Under the pieces are notes generated by a model that worked only from the letters and a program-made list of their open reading frames with translations, ran no database searches and was not told where the DNA came from. A stretch of DNA of 64,000 nucleotides from positions 1-64,000 of the forward strand of contig CAJXOU010000002.1 in the NCBI GenBank assembly GCA_913057645.1. The letters run 5' to 3'. This stretch comes from an uncultured Rhodobiaceae bacterium. GTDB taxonomy: Bacteria; Pseudomonadota; Alphaproteobacteria; Parvibaculales; Parvibaculaceae. A program made the translations under genes and the position numbers. Within the stretch, counting starts at the first letter, position 1. Each line of letters starts with the position of its first letter. Shown piece by piece: positions 1-9,271 of the stretch.

Positions 1-65
1 AAGCAGAGACTGGCATACGGCAGTTCTGCCTGTCTCGTGGGCTCGGAGCTGTGTGTAAGAGCCAG
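1..65 (+). other. Nextera P7 adapter contamination
   Basis: The stretch at 32-46 is the exact Nextera read-2 adapter core GTCTCGTGGGCTCGG. It is preceded at 24-31 by TTCTGCCT, which is the i7 index N703 as written in the adapter, and at 1-23 by a degraded version of the P7 flow-cell sequence. The transposon mosaic end follows at 47-65 with three substitutions. The order flow-cell sequence, index, adapter, mosaic end is that of a library molecule. This is artefact and not genome sequence; bases just after it may also carry errors. Confidence 0.93.
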
Positions 66-71
66 GCCAGG

Positions 72-239
72 TCGGGCGTGCCGCAGCCGCTTTGAATCGG
101 CACGCTCGATCTGGCGTGCGGCAGGAAAGTGAAGGGCTTTCTCTGCGAGGAAGAGGGCCTCGACGGCGCGGAGGAAATCACCTCCTTCGGCGGCTGGCGC
201 GCTTTCATGGCGTCGAAGGCGGAGAGGGCAGCAAGCTAG
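72..239 (+). pseudogene. C-terminal end of a probable allophanate hydrolase, truncated by the contig edge
   Basis: One frame ending in TAG at 237-239 reads PQPL, a stop, then IGTL, VKGFLCEEEGL, ITSFGGWRAF and a short tail. The pattern PLGIGTL...VKGFL.E...DIT.FGGWRA is what I recall from the C-terminal domain of allophanate hydrolase (AtzF/DUR1,2 family), which splits allophanate to ammonia and CO2. The family match is from memory and not from a search. A TGA at 93-95 sits where the family has the glycine codon GGA, so a single G-to-T change explains it. It lies within 30 bases of an error-laden adapter and is more likely a sequencing error than a true nonsense mutation. It converges on gmhB with a 4-base overlap. 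Confidence 0.5.
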
Positions 240-865
240 AACGCCGCCTCCAGCAGCGTCCGCGCTTCATCCAGCGTCGTGGCGGAGAGCACGGTGAAGC
301 CGCCGCCCTCCTGCGCCATCGCGGCTTCGTATTCCTCCGCGCCGTAGCCGGTCGCGACGATCACCGCGCCTTTCAGCCCGGCGCGCTTCGCCGCCTCGAT
401 GTCGGCGGCCTTGTCGCCGACGAGCCAGCTTGCGCCAAGGTCGAGGCCCATCAGCGCGCCTGCATGCTCGATCATGGCGGGGCCGGGCTTGCGCCAGCGG
501 TCCTGCGCCGCGCCGTAGCCTTCGGTGAAATCCGGATGGAAGGGGCAGGCGAGGGTAAGGTCGAGCGCTGCTTCCTTCTCGCGAAGCTGGCGCGCGATTT
601 CCGCCTCCACCGCCTCGAACTCGGCCCACGAGATCAGCCCGCGCGCGATGCCGGACTGGTTGGTGACGCAGACAAGGCCGAGCCCCTTCGCCCGGCCCCA
701 GGCGATGATCTCCGCCGCGCCCCTCTCCAGCGCCACATCTTCCTTGTTTTTCAGATAGTTGACCTCCTTGACGAGGACCCCGTCCCGGTCGAGAAAGAGG
801 CCGGGCGCGCCCTGCCGCCGGGGCGGGGTCGCGGTCGAAAGCCAGATATCGGGGGGTATGGTCAT
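236..865 (-). CDS. gmhB: D-glycero-beta-D-manno-heptose-1,7-bisphosphate 7-phosphatase (HAD family)
   Basis: HAD-type phosphatase of the HisB/GmhB group, 209 residues, a usual length. Motif I is DRDGV at residues 26-30 with both catalytic aspartates, motif II is in TNQSG at 68-72, RKPGP is at 125-129 and the metal-binding GDK with a following aspartate is at 150-155. The enzyme removes the 7-phosphate in ADP-heptose synthesis for the lipopolysaccharide inner core. The divergent neighbour hldE and nearby gmhA supply the steps on either side, which supports the call over histidinol phosphatase. The zinc loop is unusual: the CxxH half is present at 107-110, but the cysteine pair expected just before RKP is absent (it reads DRW), so a structural zinc is unlikely. 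Confidence 0.85.
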   Translation of the reverse strand: MTIPPDIWLSTATPPRRQGAPGLFLDRDGVLVKEVNYLKNKEDVALERGAAEIIAWGRAKGLGLVCVTNQSGIARGLISWAEFEAVEAEIARQLREKEAALDLTLACPFHPDFTEGYGAAQDRWRKPGPAMIEHAGALMGLDLGASWLVGDKAADIEAAKRAGLKGAVIVATGYGAEEYEAAMAQEGGGFTVLSATTLDEARTLLEAAF

Positions 866-967
866 GAGGCGGGCTTCAGCATCGGGCCGGAACAGGGCGG
901 CATTTTTACGCTATCTTGAGCCGCTTTCCGCCACCATGACACAAACCGCACGATCCGGGACCAGTGA

Positions 968-2440
968 ATGACCGATAAAGCGACCGCGAACGGCCCGGAT
1001 ATCCAGGCGCTGGTGGAGGGGCTGGCGCGCGCCCGCGTGGCGCTGGCGGGCGATGTCATGCTCGACCGCTTCGTCTATGGCGAGGTCTCCCGCATCTCGC
1101 CGGAAGCGCCGATCCCGGTGCTGCGCGTCGGCGACGAGAAGGCGATGCCGGGCGGCGCAGGCAATGTTGCGCGCAATCTCGCCGCGCTCGGCGCGAAAGT
1201 CGATTTCCTCTCCGTCGTCGGCGATGACGAGGCGGGCGCGGAGCTGAAAACCGCGCTCGGCGCCGAAGCCGTTACCTCCTCGCTCACCGTCGTTCCCGGC
1301 CGCGAGACGACGGTCAAGATGCGCTTCGTCGCGATGGGCCAGCAGGTGCTCCGCGTCGACCGCGAGACGAACCTGCCGCTCGGGAACGCGCCATCGGAAA
1401 AATTCATCGCCGGGCTCACCGCCGCGCTCGACGACAAGGACGTGCTCGTGCTGTCCGACTACGGCAAGGGCGTGCTCACCCCCGCCGTGCTCGCCGCCGC
1501 GATTACGGCCGCGCGCGGCAAGGGCCTTCCCGTCGTGATCGACCCCAAGGGCCGCGACTATGCGCGCTACGCAGGCGCCGACGTCGTGACGCCGAACCGC
1601 AAGGAACTCGGCGAGGCGACAGGCCTCCCCGTCGACAGCGATGAAGAGATCGTCGCGGCCGCACGTGCCTTGATCGCGGCGCACGGCATCGGCGCCGTCG
1701 TCGTCACGCGCGCGCAAGCTGGCATGAGCGTCGTCACGGCAAATGACGTCACGCATCTGAAAGCCGAAGCGCGCGAAGTCTTCGACGTGTCCGGCGCCGG
1801 CGACACGGTCGTCTCGACGCTCGCCGCCGCGCTCGGCAGCGGGCTCTCGCTGCCTGAGGCCGCCGCGCTCGCCAATTCCGCCGCCGGCATCGTCGTCGGC
1901 AAGGTCGGCACTGCCGTCGTTCATGGCGACGAGCTTGCCGCGAAGCTGCGCGAGCGCGAGCTCTCCGCGCTCGAAGCGAAGATCGCGGGTCTCGAGAGCG
2001 CGCGCGACATCGTGGAGGCCTGGCGCGCACGCGGTCTCAGCGTCGGTTTCACGAACGGCTGCTTCGATCTCCTGCATCCGGGCCATGTCACGCTGCTCGA
2101 CAAGGCGCGCACGCTGTGCGACCGGCTTGTCGTCGGTCTGAACAGCGATTCTTCGGTCAAGCGTCTCAAGGGCGAGGACCGCCCCGTGCAGCCCGAGATC
2201 GCGCGCGCGACGGTGCTCGCCGCGCTGCAATCCGTCGACCTCGTGGTGATCTTCGAGGAAGACACGCCCGCGCGGCTGATCGAGACGCTCCGTCCCGGCC
2301 TTCTCGTGAAGGGCGGCGACTACAAGGTCTCCGAGATCGTCGGCGCTGATTTCGTGCAGGCAAATGGCGGCCGCGTCGAGATCGTCGACATCGTGCCGGG
2401 CTTCAGCACCACGGGCACCATCGCCCGGCTCGGACGCTGA
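968..2440 (+). CDS. hldE: Bifunctional heptose-7-phosphate kinase / heptose-1-phosphate adenylyltransferase
   Basis: Full-length two-domain HldE (RfaE), 490 residues. Residues about 20-320 form a ribokinase-fold sugar kinase with the [10 protein letters not shown] substrate region at 61-70 and the anion-hole signature DVSGAGDT at 273-280. Residues about 355-490 form a nucleotidyltransferase with [10 protein letters not shown] at 364-373, which contains the HxGH catalytic motif. It phosphorylates heptose-7-phosphate at C1 and later transfers AMP to make ADP-heptose in the cytoplasm. The start is the ATG 102 bases from the divergent gmhB start, so a shared promoter region is likely. The downstream protease gene begins 5 bases after the stop. 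Confidence 0.95.
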   Translation: MTDKATANGPDIQALVEGLARARVALAGDVMLDRFVYGEVSRISPEAPIPVLRVGDEKAMPGGAGNVARNLAALGAKVDFLSVVGDDEAGAELKTALGAEAVTSSLTVVPGRETTVKMRFVAMGQQVLRVDRETNLPLGNAPSEKFIAGLTAALDDKDVLVLSDYGKGVLTPAVLAAAITAARGKGLPVVIDPKGRDYARYAGADVVTPNRKELGEATGLPVDSDEEIVAAARALIAAHGIGAVVVTRAQAGMSVVTANDVTHLKAEAREVFDVSGAGDTVVSTLAAALGSGLSLPEAAALANSAAGIVVGKVGTAVVHGDELAAKLRERELSALEAKIAGLESARDIVEAWRARGLSVGFTNGCFDLLHPGHVTLLDKARTLCDRLVVGLNSDSSVKRLKGEDRPVQPEIARATVLAALQSVDLVVIFEEDTPARLIETLRPGLLVKGGDYKVSEIVGADFVQANGGRVEIVDIVPGFSTTGTIARLGR

Positions 2441-2445
2441 GCCGC

Positions 2446-3267
2446 ATGGCGATCTGGGGCCTGGACGCGGAGCCGCGCGGCCATTCCGAATTCATCGAGC
2501 CCGCGCCCGTGACGCGCCCGCCGGAGCGCTGGTGGGATCTCGTCGTCGTGCTGGCCGTGGCGCTTGCGCTCTCCTTCCTCGCCGGGGCGGTTGCCTTTGC
2601 GGTCGAAGCCGTCATGGCGGACGAGGATCTGCTGACGGGCCGTTTTCCGTCCGGCGGTGCCGCGCAATCGCCCTATTTCCTGTTCGGGGCGATGGGCGCG
2701 CTCTATCTCGCGACGCTGGGTGCCGTCGCGCTGCTTCTGTTCTTCCGCGGCCACCGGCTCGGTACCGTCTTCTTCGCGCGCGGCGCACGGCTTGCGGCAT
2801 GGGGCGCGGTCCCCACGGGCATCCTCCTGGCGATTGCGGTCATGGCACTGCTTTCCTTCCTGCCGCCCGCCATGCAGGAGGAACTCATCGAGCAGAGCGC
2901 CGCGCTCGACCCTTCGACGCTCGGCGAGGCGCTCGCCGTCTTCGTCATTGCCGTGCTGCTCGCGCCGGTTGCCGAGGAACTTTACTTCCGGGGCATCATG
3001 CTTCGCGTCTTCGCGCGACGCATACCCTTCGCCGCGGCGGCTATCGTCACCGCGGCGCTCTTCTCGCTCGTGCATGGCCATCTCTTCCTCTCGCCGGGTC
3101 TCGGCGGATGGCTTCTCACAGGCATCATCTTTCTGCTGGGGTTCCTGCTGGCGCTCTTCGCGCGGGCCGGAGGCTCGCTCCGCGCGCCGTTCCTGCTTCA
3201 CGCCGCCTACAACGCGACGCTCGTCGTCCCGACTGTCGCCGGATTGCTCGCCGGTGCTCAGACGTAG
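2446..3267 (+). CDS. CPBP-family intramembrane glutamic endopeptidase (CAAX-protease-like)
   Basis: A polytopic membrane protein of 273 residues with the hallmark motifs of the Abi/CPBP family: EELYFR at 177-182, a histidine pair in LVHGH at 209-212 and HAAYN at 252-256. These supply the catalytic glutamate and histidines of Rce1-type intramembrane proteases. Hydrophobic segments lie around 31-55, 78-100, 119-139, 160-175, 193-211 and 221-240. It starts 5 bases after hldE, so it is probably cotranscribed. Its substrate cannot be told from sequence. The 3' end overlaps convergent gmhA by 10 bases. Confidence 0.85.
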   Translation: MAIWGLDAEPRGHSEFIEPAPVTRPPERWWDLVVVLAVALALSFLAGAVAFAVEAVMADEDLLTGRFPSGGAAQSPYFLFGAMGALYLATLGAVALLLFFRGHRLGTVFFARGARLAAWGAVPTGILLAIAVMALLSFLPPAMQEELIEQSAALDPSTLGEALAVFVIAVLLAPVAEELYFRGIMLRVFARRIPFAAAAIVTAALFSLVHGHLFLSPGLGGWLLTGIIFLLGFLLALFARAGGSLRAPFLLHAAYNATLVVPTVAGLLAGAQT

Positions 3268-3842
3268 CCGAGCTGCGTCTCGATCGCCGCGCAGAGCATG
3301 TGGCCGAGCGTGATGTGCATTTCCTGGATGCGCGCGGTCGTCGTCGAGGGCACGCAGAGAATGTGGTCGGCAAGCCCCGCCATCAGGTTCGGTTCCGCGC
3401 CCGCGAAGGCCGCCGTGACGAGGCCCTGCCGGCGCGCCGCTTCGAGGCCGAGGACGACGTTGCGGCTTTTCCCCGAGGTCGAGATGCCGATGGCGACGTC
3501 GCCGCGCCGGCCGAGCGCCTCCACCTGCCGTTCGAAGACGTGCTCATAGCCCATGTCGTTCGCCGCCGCCGTCAGCACCGACGAATCCGTGGTGAGCGCC
3601 AGCGCGGCAATCGCCGGGCGGTCCTTCACATAGCGTACCGAAAGTTCCGCCGCGATGTGCTGCGCGTCGGCCGCGCTGCCGCCATTGCCGAAGAAGAGGA
3701 GCTTGCCGCCCCCCGCCGCCGCTTCCGCGCAGGCGGCCGCGAGGCTCGCGAAATCGTTTTCGAGCTTCTTCGCCGTTTCGTGCGCGACCTTGTGGTGCTC
3801 GTCGAAGGCCGCGCGGAAAATGTCATGTGCGCCCAAGGGCAT
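3258..3842 (-). CDS. gmhA: D-sedoheptulose-7-phosphate isomerase (SIS domain)
   Basis: A 194-residue single SIS-domain protein, the normal size for Gmh[12 protein letters not shown] at 52-62 and TSGKSRN at 122-128 are the phosphosugar-binding loops, and QEMH near 173-176 supplies a family active-site glutamate and histidine. It converts sedoheptulose-7-phosphate to D-glycero-D-manno-heptose-7-phosphate, the first committed ADP-heptose step. The reading frame stays open far upstream into the next gene, but family length and the [13 protein letters not shown] start place the initiation codon at 3842. With gmhB and hldE it completes the heptose branch in this window. Confidence 0.92.
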   Translation of the reverse strand: MPLGAHDIFRAAFDEHHKVAHETAKKLENDFASLAAACAEAAAGGGKLLFFGNGGSAADAQHIAAELSVRYVKDRPAIAALALTTDSSVLTAAANDMGYEHVFERQVEALGRRGDVAIGISTSGKSRNVVLGLEAARRQGLVTAAFAGAEPNLMAGLADHILCVPSTTTARIQEMHITLGHMLCAAIETQLGYV

Positions 3843-3907
3843 CCTCTCTTTCCGGGGCGGGTCTCGCCCCGTTCTTCTCTTATATACAGAAACCGGCGCA
3901 GGTGGCG

Positions 3908-5032
3908 CTAGCCGAGTTCCCGATTCAGTTCCACGAGCCGCATGATGTCGCGCAGCGCGACGATGCCGGCGAGCCTGCCCCGGTCGATCACGAGGAGGCG
4001 GGCATGGCCGCTTTCGCGCATCCGCCGCAGGGCCGCCTCGGTCTTTTCCTCCGGCGAAATCGTGTTGTGCTGCGAAAGCGGGTGCATGAGGTCGCGCACC
4101 GTCAGATGGGCCCAGTCCGCCCGGCTCGCCGCGCGGATATCCGACACGCTGATGGTGCCGACCGGCGCTCCGTTCTCCATCACGGGAAAGGTCTCGTGGA
4201 AGGAGCCATAGACATGGTCGTCCACGAGCTCGCGCAACGATATCCCGGCGGGCACGGTCAGCGGGTCCGGCGTCATCACCCGTTCGACCGTTTCTGCGTC
4301 GAGCAGTTTCTGCGTTTCGGCCTGCGTTTGGGAGGCGCGCGAGGCGGTGTGAAGAAAGAGGCCGATAAGGCCCCACCAGAGCCCGGCAATGACATTGCCG
4401 GAGATCAGGCTCGCAACGCCGAGCCCGACAAGGACGAGCCCGAAGATCTGGCCCGACAGGGCGGCGCGTTTGGTCGCCGCCGCCATGTCGCCCGTGCGGC
4501 CCCAGAGCCAGGCCCGATAGACACGGCCGCCATCGAGCGGAAAGGCGGGCGCCATGTTGAAGATCGCCACCACCAGGTTGATGAAGGCGAGATAGCCGAG
4601 CACGCCCGTCACCGTCGCGCCGAGCCCGGCGGATGCCGCCGCCGCCGTGGATACATAGAAGAATGCCGCAAGCGCGAGGCTCGCCAGCGGGCCCGCGATC
4701 GCCATCATGAACTCGGAGCGCGCCGTCGGCGGTTCGCTTTCCATCCGCGCGACCCCGCCGAATATGAAGAGCGTGATCCCCGAAATCCGGATGCCGTAGC
4801 GCCTTGCGACCACCGAATGCGCCAGTTCGTGCAGGACGATCGAGAGGAAAAGGCCCGCCGCGCCGACAACGCCCATCGACCAGTAGGTAACGCTGTCGAA
4901 ACCCGGATGAAGCTCCGGGAAATAACCCGTCGCGAGCGTCCACGAGATGAGCAGCGCGATGAACACCCAGCTCACATCGAGGCTGACATCGAAGCCCGCG
5001 AGCCGGAACAGCCTGATCTGCGCACCGAACAT
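3908..5032 (-). CDS. Site-2-protease-type zinc metalloprotease (M50) with C-terminal CBS pair
   Basis: 374 residues. The N-terminal half is a multi-pass M50 peptidase with the zinc site HELAH at 68-72 and the second site [12 protein letters not shown] at 159-170, whose aspartate is the third zinc ligand. Residues about 245-374 form two CBS domains ([12 protein letters not shown] and [10 protein letters not shown] mark their starts), which in this subgroup sense adenine nucleotides. A good ribosome-binding site, GAGGAAAC, directly precedes the ATG. Such enzymes cut membrane-embedded substrates; no anti-sigma factor or other obvious target lies beside it. Confidence 0.93.
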   Translation of the reverse strand: MFGAQIRLFRLAGFDVSLDVSWVFIALLISWTLATGYFPELHPGFDSVTYWSMGVVGAAGLFLSIVLHELAHSVVARRYGIRISGITLFIFGGVARMESEPPTARSEFMMAIAGPLASLALAAFFYVSTAAAASAGLGATVTGVLGYLAFINLVVAIFNMAPAFPLDGGRVYRAWLWGRTGDMAAATKRAALSGQIFGLVLVGLGVASLISGNVIAGLWWGLIGLFLHTASRASQTQAETQKLLDAETVERVMTPDPLTVPAGISLRELVDDHVYGSFHETFPVMENGAPVGTISVSDIRAASRADWAHLTVRDLMHPLSQHNTISPEEKTEAALRRMRESGHARLLVIDRGRLAGIVALRDIMRLVELNRELG

Positions 5033-5198
5033 GTTTCCTCATCTCCTTCTGTTTTCCCATTCTACACATGGAAACAGGGATTGTGGGCCGGCGGGCCCGG
5101 CGGCAGATGCGCACAGGCGCTGCCGCGGCGGCGAGCCTTTCTCCGCCGGACGAGTCCTTGTCGGATGGGCGCATCCGCGACGGCGACGCCGTCGCGTT

Positions 5199-5474
5199 TC
5201 ACCGGACCCGCTCTTTTTCCCTGGGCGCGGAAACGCGGCGGGGTTTCGCCTCCATCTTCGGCTTGGGCAGGAGACGGAAGCGCGTCTGGCACCACGCGAA
5301 ACCGACGCCGACATCGAGCAGCGCATCGGAGCGCCCGCAGGGGCAGGCAAATTCCATGACGTCGAGAACGCGGTAGGTCTCGCCGGCCTGCAAAGGTACC
5401 GGCTGGCCGGTCACATGGTTCGGGGCGGCATTGACGCAAAGCACAAGGTCGCCGGGTCCGACTGCGTCGCTCAT
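5199..5474 (-). CDS. Small conserved hypothetical protein, 91 residues
   Basis: A short acidic-to-basic protein starting MSDAVGPGDLVLCVNAA with a perfect ribosome-binding site (GGAGGGAAG) 3 bases before the ATG. It has four cysteines, two of them in a CPCG turn, and the pattern LVLCVN...GETYRVLDV...CQTRFRLLP. This resembles small SH3-like proteins I recall from alphaproteobacterial genomes and prophages, but I cannot name a family with certainty. Its 5' end lies inside a 107-bp repeat whose second copy is at 9911-10017, where only the first 17 codons survive. Confidence 0.7.
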   Translation of the reverse strand: MSDAVGPGDLVLCVNAAPNHVTGQPVPLQAGETYRVLDVMEFACPCGRSDALLDVGVGFAWCQTRFRLLPKPKMEAKPRRVSAPREKERVR

Positions 5475-5532
5475 GGCTTCCCTCCATCGTTCCGGGGGAG
5501 ACTAGACCTCGAGCCGCAGCGGCGAAAGACCG
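5426..5532. repeat. 107-bp imperfect direct repeat, copy A
   Basis: Covers the first codons and the upstream region of the 91-residue gene. It matches 9911-10017 over its whole length, in the same orientation and without net gap, at roughly 90% identity by eye. Together the two copies bracket the autotransporter and its divergent TetR regulator. Confidence 0.85.
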
Positions 5533-5551
5533 GTTTTGCCGGTTTACGGGT

Positions 5552-8500
5552 CTAGAATTCCCACGCCAGTTTGCCGGTGACGGCGTGATCGCGGGAATGG
5601 CTGGAGAGGAAGCCGTCGTAACCGAGACGCAGGCGCAGCGAAGGCGCAACGACGATGTCCGCGCCGAGCTTCACGGTGAGCGCATCCTCCGCAAGCGGGG
5701 TTCCGTAGAAGACGTAGGTCTGCCCTGTGTTGTCGACGGTCACGCTCTGGCGCGGGCGGGAGAGGCCGAAGCCGTGCCGCCAGCCGAGATCGAGGCTCGG
5801 CGTCACCTCGAACGGGCCGGCCGGGATGCCGTCGCCGAGCGCGCGGATGCCGAGCGTCGTAAAGGTGGCGGAGGCGTCGCTGCCGGCGCCCGAGAAGCTC
5901 GAGAGAGGTCCGCCGCTCTCCTGAAAGGAGCCGGCCGAGGCGCGAACATGCTCGAGACCGAGATGCGGTTCGAGACTCGCGCCCGCGATGCCGAAGGCAT
6001 AGCCCACATCCGCGAACATCTGTTCCGTCCGGTAGGACCGGTTGCTTGTGTTGGTCTCGCCCACCGAGGAAACGCTGCGCGTGACATCGCTGCTGCCCCA
6101 GCCGAGCGCGGCGCCGCCACGCAGGGCGACGGGCCCCTCCGTCCAGCTTGCATAGGCGAGCACATGGCCAGCATCGCCGTCGGCGCTGCCGCCATGGGCC
6201 GGGACGGAGGTGCTGGCACTCGTGTAGGCGGCGGCCACGCCGGCGCGAAGTCCGTTGTCGAGCGGGAGATCGAAACCGGCGATGGCGCCGCTATGGTGAT
6301 GGTCGATCGTCAGCCCGTCGTCGAACTTGTTGTAGCCGCCGAAGCCCTCGCCCCAGAGCACCGTGCCGTCTCCCGGCGCGAGCAGGCGATCCAGAACGGC
6401 GTTGCGGAGCATCCGCTCATCGGCGATGGCCGTCGTGGTCCCGCTCGCGTAGATCTGTCCCTCGCCGGAATCGAGATATTGCGTCAGGGTCAGGAACACA
6501 GTGTTCGGATCGTAGCTCACATCCGCGATAAAGCCGTAGGGCAGGTTCGTCGAGCTGACGCTTGCGAAGGTACCGCTCAGCCCGCCGACGGAACTGAGGA
6601 GCGTGTATTGGGTCCCCGCCGTATAGCTGCCGCCGGAATAGGTCGTGGTCAGATTGCCCGCAATCGTTGCCGTTCCCGTCACGATCGTCATGTCGGCCGC
6701 GCTCGGCGAGACCTCCACGGCATAGGTCGAGCCGGAAGACAGCGTGAGATTGCCGGCGACCGTGATCGTGCCGATGGAGTTGCCCGGCGCCAGCGTGCCG
6801 CCGCTGGCGATCACGGTCGTCGATACCGCGCCCCGGCCGCCAAGTATGCCGCCTGAATTGACCGTCAGCGAGCTGGAGTTGCCGAGCGATCCGTCGACGA
6901 ACAGCGTTCCGCCGTTCACCGTCGTTGCGCCGGTGTAGGCGCTGGTTCCCGAAAGGGTCAGATTGCCGGTGCCCTCCTTGGTCAGTGAGCCGCCCGTGCC
7001 GCCATTGGCACCACCGTCCTGGAGGACGCCGGAGAACTCGGTCGACAGATCATTGCCGCCGACGGTGAGGGACCTGGAGCCGAGATAGATATCGCCATCG
7101 CCTTCGATGGAACCGGCGGTGGTGCCGCTGTTCGAAAAGGAAATATCGAGCAAGCCGCCGTTCATGATGAAACGCGCGGTGCCGCCGCTGCCGCTTTCGG
7201 CGATATAGGTGCCGCCGCCTGTGTCTGTGGTGATGGTGGCGTTGCCGGCGGTTGCGTTGTCGGCGAAGCTCAAGTCGCCGCCGCTCGTCGTGGTGATGGT
7301 GGCGCTGCCGGCCGTGCTGTCGTTGTTGAATGCCGTCGTGCCATTGTTTGTGATGGTGGCGCTGCCGGCGGTGCTGTCGCGGAAGCCGAGATAGCCGGCG
7401 GCCGCTACTGTGAACTGGCTTGAAGCGTTAGAGCCGTGCACATTCAGAGTGCCGTCACTGACTGTTGTCGCTCCGGTATAGGTGTTGTTCCCGGCCAATG
7501 TCAGCATGCCGGTTCCCGTTTTCGTCAGCGAGCCGCCGCCGGAGATCACACCGTCAAGATTGATGATGTAGGAGCTGCCGACATCGAAGGTGCCGCCGCC
7601 GCTGCCCAGAGCGATGTCGCGCGCAGAAGAGAACTCCGCCCCCCATTGCAGCGTGCCGTCGTCGAGCGTGACGCCGCCCGAGGAATCGCCGAGCCCGCTA
7701 TCGGCCAGGACATTCAGCGTGCCGCCATTGACGATGGTGCCGCCGCTATAGGTGTTGATGCCGGTCAGCACGAGCGTTCCGCCGCCGGTCTTTTCCAGTA
7801 TGCCGGGCGTGGCGCCGCTGTCGGAGATCACGCCGGAGATGGTGTCGGTATTGCCTGTATCGACGAAGAAGGTCGGCGTCCCCGTCAGGCCGAAATTGTT
7901 GGCGAGGGTGAAGGTGCCGCTGGCAAAGCCGAGCGTCGCCGCTCCTGTCATCGTCACATCGCCCGTGCCGAGCGCATCGTCGTCGGCAACCGTGAGCGTA
8001 CCGGCATTGATGGCCGTGCCGCCCGTATAGGTGTTGGCGCCGGAGAGCGCCAGCGTGCCGCTGCCCGACTTGTTCAATACACCGGGCGTGACGCCGGTGT
8101 CGGAAATGATCCCGGAGAGCGTGCTGGCAGAGCCAGTAACGACGTTGAAGTAGGTATTGCCGGTCAGCCCGAAATTGTTGGCGATGGTGTAATCGCCGGC
8201 GAAGAACATGTTTGCTCCGCTCGCCATCGTGACATCGCCGGTCCCGAGCGCGCTGTCGTTGCCGATCACGACCGTGCCGCTGTTGATCGCCGTTCCGCCG
8301 GTATAGGTGTTGGCGCCGCTCAGCGTCAGTACGCTGGCGCCCCCTTCCTTGGTCAGCGAACCGCCGGTGCCGCCGCCGTCGCCGCCGTCCTGGATCACGC
8401 CGGAAAAAGTGGCGACCACGCTGCCGCTGGCGAATGTCAGGTTCTTCGAACCGAGAAAGATGTCGCCGGTCCCTCCAAACAAGCTGACGGTGGTGCCGCT

Positions 8501-9103
8501 GTTCGTAAGGCCGGAGATGTCGAGCGAGCCTGTGCCATACATGTAGAAACGCGCGTTGCCGGCGCTGGCGGTGTCACCGATATAGGTGGTGCCTCCGCTG
8601 TTGGTGGTGATGGTGGTGCTCAAGCTGCCGCCGCTGACTGAGCTGGCGCCGGAGAAGTCCAGCCTGCCGTCATTCGTGATGGCGAAGCTGTCGACGATGT
8701 TGGCGCCATTGTTGATGATGCCGGCACCGTCGAAAGTGAGGTGCTGACCGCTGCCGATCGTGAAATCATAGTTCCCGCTGTTGAGCGTCCAGCCGCCCAC
8801 GGTGATCGGGTTCGACGAAAAAGTGACGCTCTGGTTGGTGGCGGTATTGTCGAAGGTGGCGGTGTCGCCCGAGCCGGGGACGGTGCTCGTGTCCCAGTTG
8901 GTGCCGGTATTGTAGTCGGCCGTTGTGCCGTTCCATGTGGCATCCGCCGCCGAGGCCGTGCCGGACATGGCCGTCAGGGTCAGGCCGAGCGCCGCGAGCG
9001 GCAGAACGGACCAGTGATTGCCAGAAAGTTTTGCCCGGCGGGCCTTCCGCCGCGCCACAAGTGCGTTCCGATTTGCCATTGCCCCACTTGCGAGCCGCGA
9101 CAT
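5552..9103 (-). CDS. Type Va autotransporter with PATR-repeat passenger
   Basis: 1183 residues. A long basic N-terminus (RRKARRAKLSG) leads into a signal peptide ending near TASAADATW. The passenger, about residues 55-880, is rich in Gly, Ser and Thr and has autotransporter-associated beta-strand repeats built around ANTYTGGT; two adjacent units of about 92 residues are close copies. The C-terminal 300 residues form an autotransporter beta-barrel ending in the outer-membrane signature WEF. The passenger would cross the outer membrane and be displayed or released as a beta-helix adhesin-like protein. The start may instead be MANRNALV, 8 codons in. It lies divergent from a TetR regulator inside a segment bracketed by direct repeats. 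Confidence 0.92.
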   Translation of the reverse strand: MSRLASGAMANRNALVARRKARRAKLSGNHWSVLPLAALGLTLTAMSGTASAADATWNGTTADYNTGTNWDTSTVPGSGDTATFDNTATNQSVTFSSNPITVGGWTLNSGNYDFTIGSGQHLTFDGAGIINNGANIVDSFAITNDGRLDFSGASSVSGGSLSTTITTNSGGTTYIGDTASAGNARFYMYGTGSLDISGLTNSGTTVSLFGGTGDIFLGSKNLTFASGSVVATFSGVIQDGGDGGGTGGSLTKEGGASVLTLSGANTYTGGTAINSGTVVIGNDSALGTGDVTMASGANMFFAGDYTIANNFGLTGNTYFNVVTGSASTLSGIISDTGVTPGVLNKSGSGTLALSGANTYTGGTAINAGTLTVADDDALGTGDVTMTGAATLGFASGTFTLANNFGLTGTPTFFVDTGNTDTISGVISDSGATPGILEKTGGGTLVLTGINTYSGGTIVNGGTLNVLADSGLGDSSGGVTLDDGTLQWGAEFSSARDIALGSGGGTFDVGSSYIINLDGVISGGGSLTKTGTGMLTLAGNNTYTGATTVSDGTLNVHGSNASSQFTVAAAGYLGFRDSTAGSATITNNGTTAFNNDSTAGSATITTTSGGDLSFADNATAGNATITTDTGGGTYIAESGSGGTARFIMNGGLLDISFSNSGTTAGSIEGDGDIYLGSRSLTVGGNDLSTEFSGVLQDGGANGGTGGSLTKEGTGNLTLSGTSAYTGATTVNGGTLFVDGSLGNSSSLTVNSGGILGGRGAVSTTVIASGGTLAPGNSIGTITVAGNLTLSSGSTYAVEVSPSAADMTIVTGTATIAGNLTTTYSGGSYTAGTQYTLLSSVGGLSGTFASVSSTNLPYGFIADVSYDPNTVFLTLTQYLDSGEGQIYASGTTTAIADERMLRNAVLDRLLAPGDGTVLWGEGFGGYNKFDDGLTIDHHHSGAIAGFDLPLDNGLRAGVAAAYTSASTSVPAHGGSADGDAGHVLAYASWTEGPVALRGGAALGWGSSDVTRSVSSVGETNTSNRSYRTEQMFADVGYAFGIAGASLEPHLGLEHVRASAGSFQESGGPLSSFSGAGSDASATFTTLGIRALGDGIPAGPFEVTPSLDLGWRHGFGLSRPRQSVTVDNTGQTYVFYGTPLAEDALTVKLGADIVVAPSLRLRLGYDGFLSSHSRDHAVTGKLAWEF

Positions 9104-9237
9104 GCGCAGCCCGTCACCCCCGTTCGGTTTTGCGGCTGCTCTACACCGGCAGGCGCCCCCTTCCGCCCATTCGCGGACCCGGATTTATCATGGGCAGTTT
9201 GCTAATTTCGCTCAAGTGCAAATTTAGTGACTGGTTA

Positions 9238-9268
9238 ATTCGAAGGCCGTTCTGGTAGAATTTCGAAT
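9238..9268. promoter_or_regulatory. Candidate TetR operator (inverted repeat)
   Basis: ATTCGAA at 9238-9244 and its exact reverse complement TTCGAAT at 9262-9268 are separated by 17 bases and end 3 bases before the TetR start codon, in the divergent gap with the autotransporter gene. Placement fits autoregulation plus control of the autotransporter; binding is inferred. Confidence 0.4.
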
Positions 9269-9271
9269 CAA

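Noticed and set aside
911..2230. Long minus-strand open frame opposite hldE
   Set aside because: Exact antisense of a clear full-length HldE; low-complexity Arg/Asp/Glu composition typical of GC-rich shadow frames.
3827..5359. 510-codon plus-strand frame opposite the M50 protease
   Set aside because: Antisense of a gene with intact HELAH and CBS motifs; no recognisable protein features.
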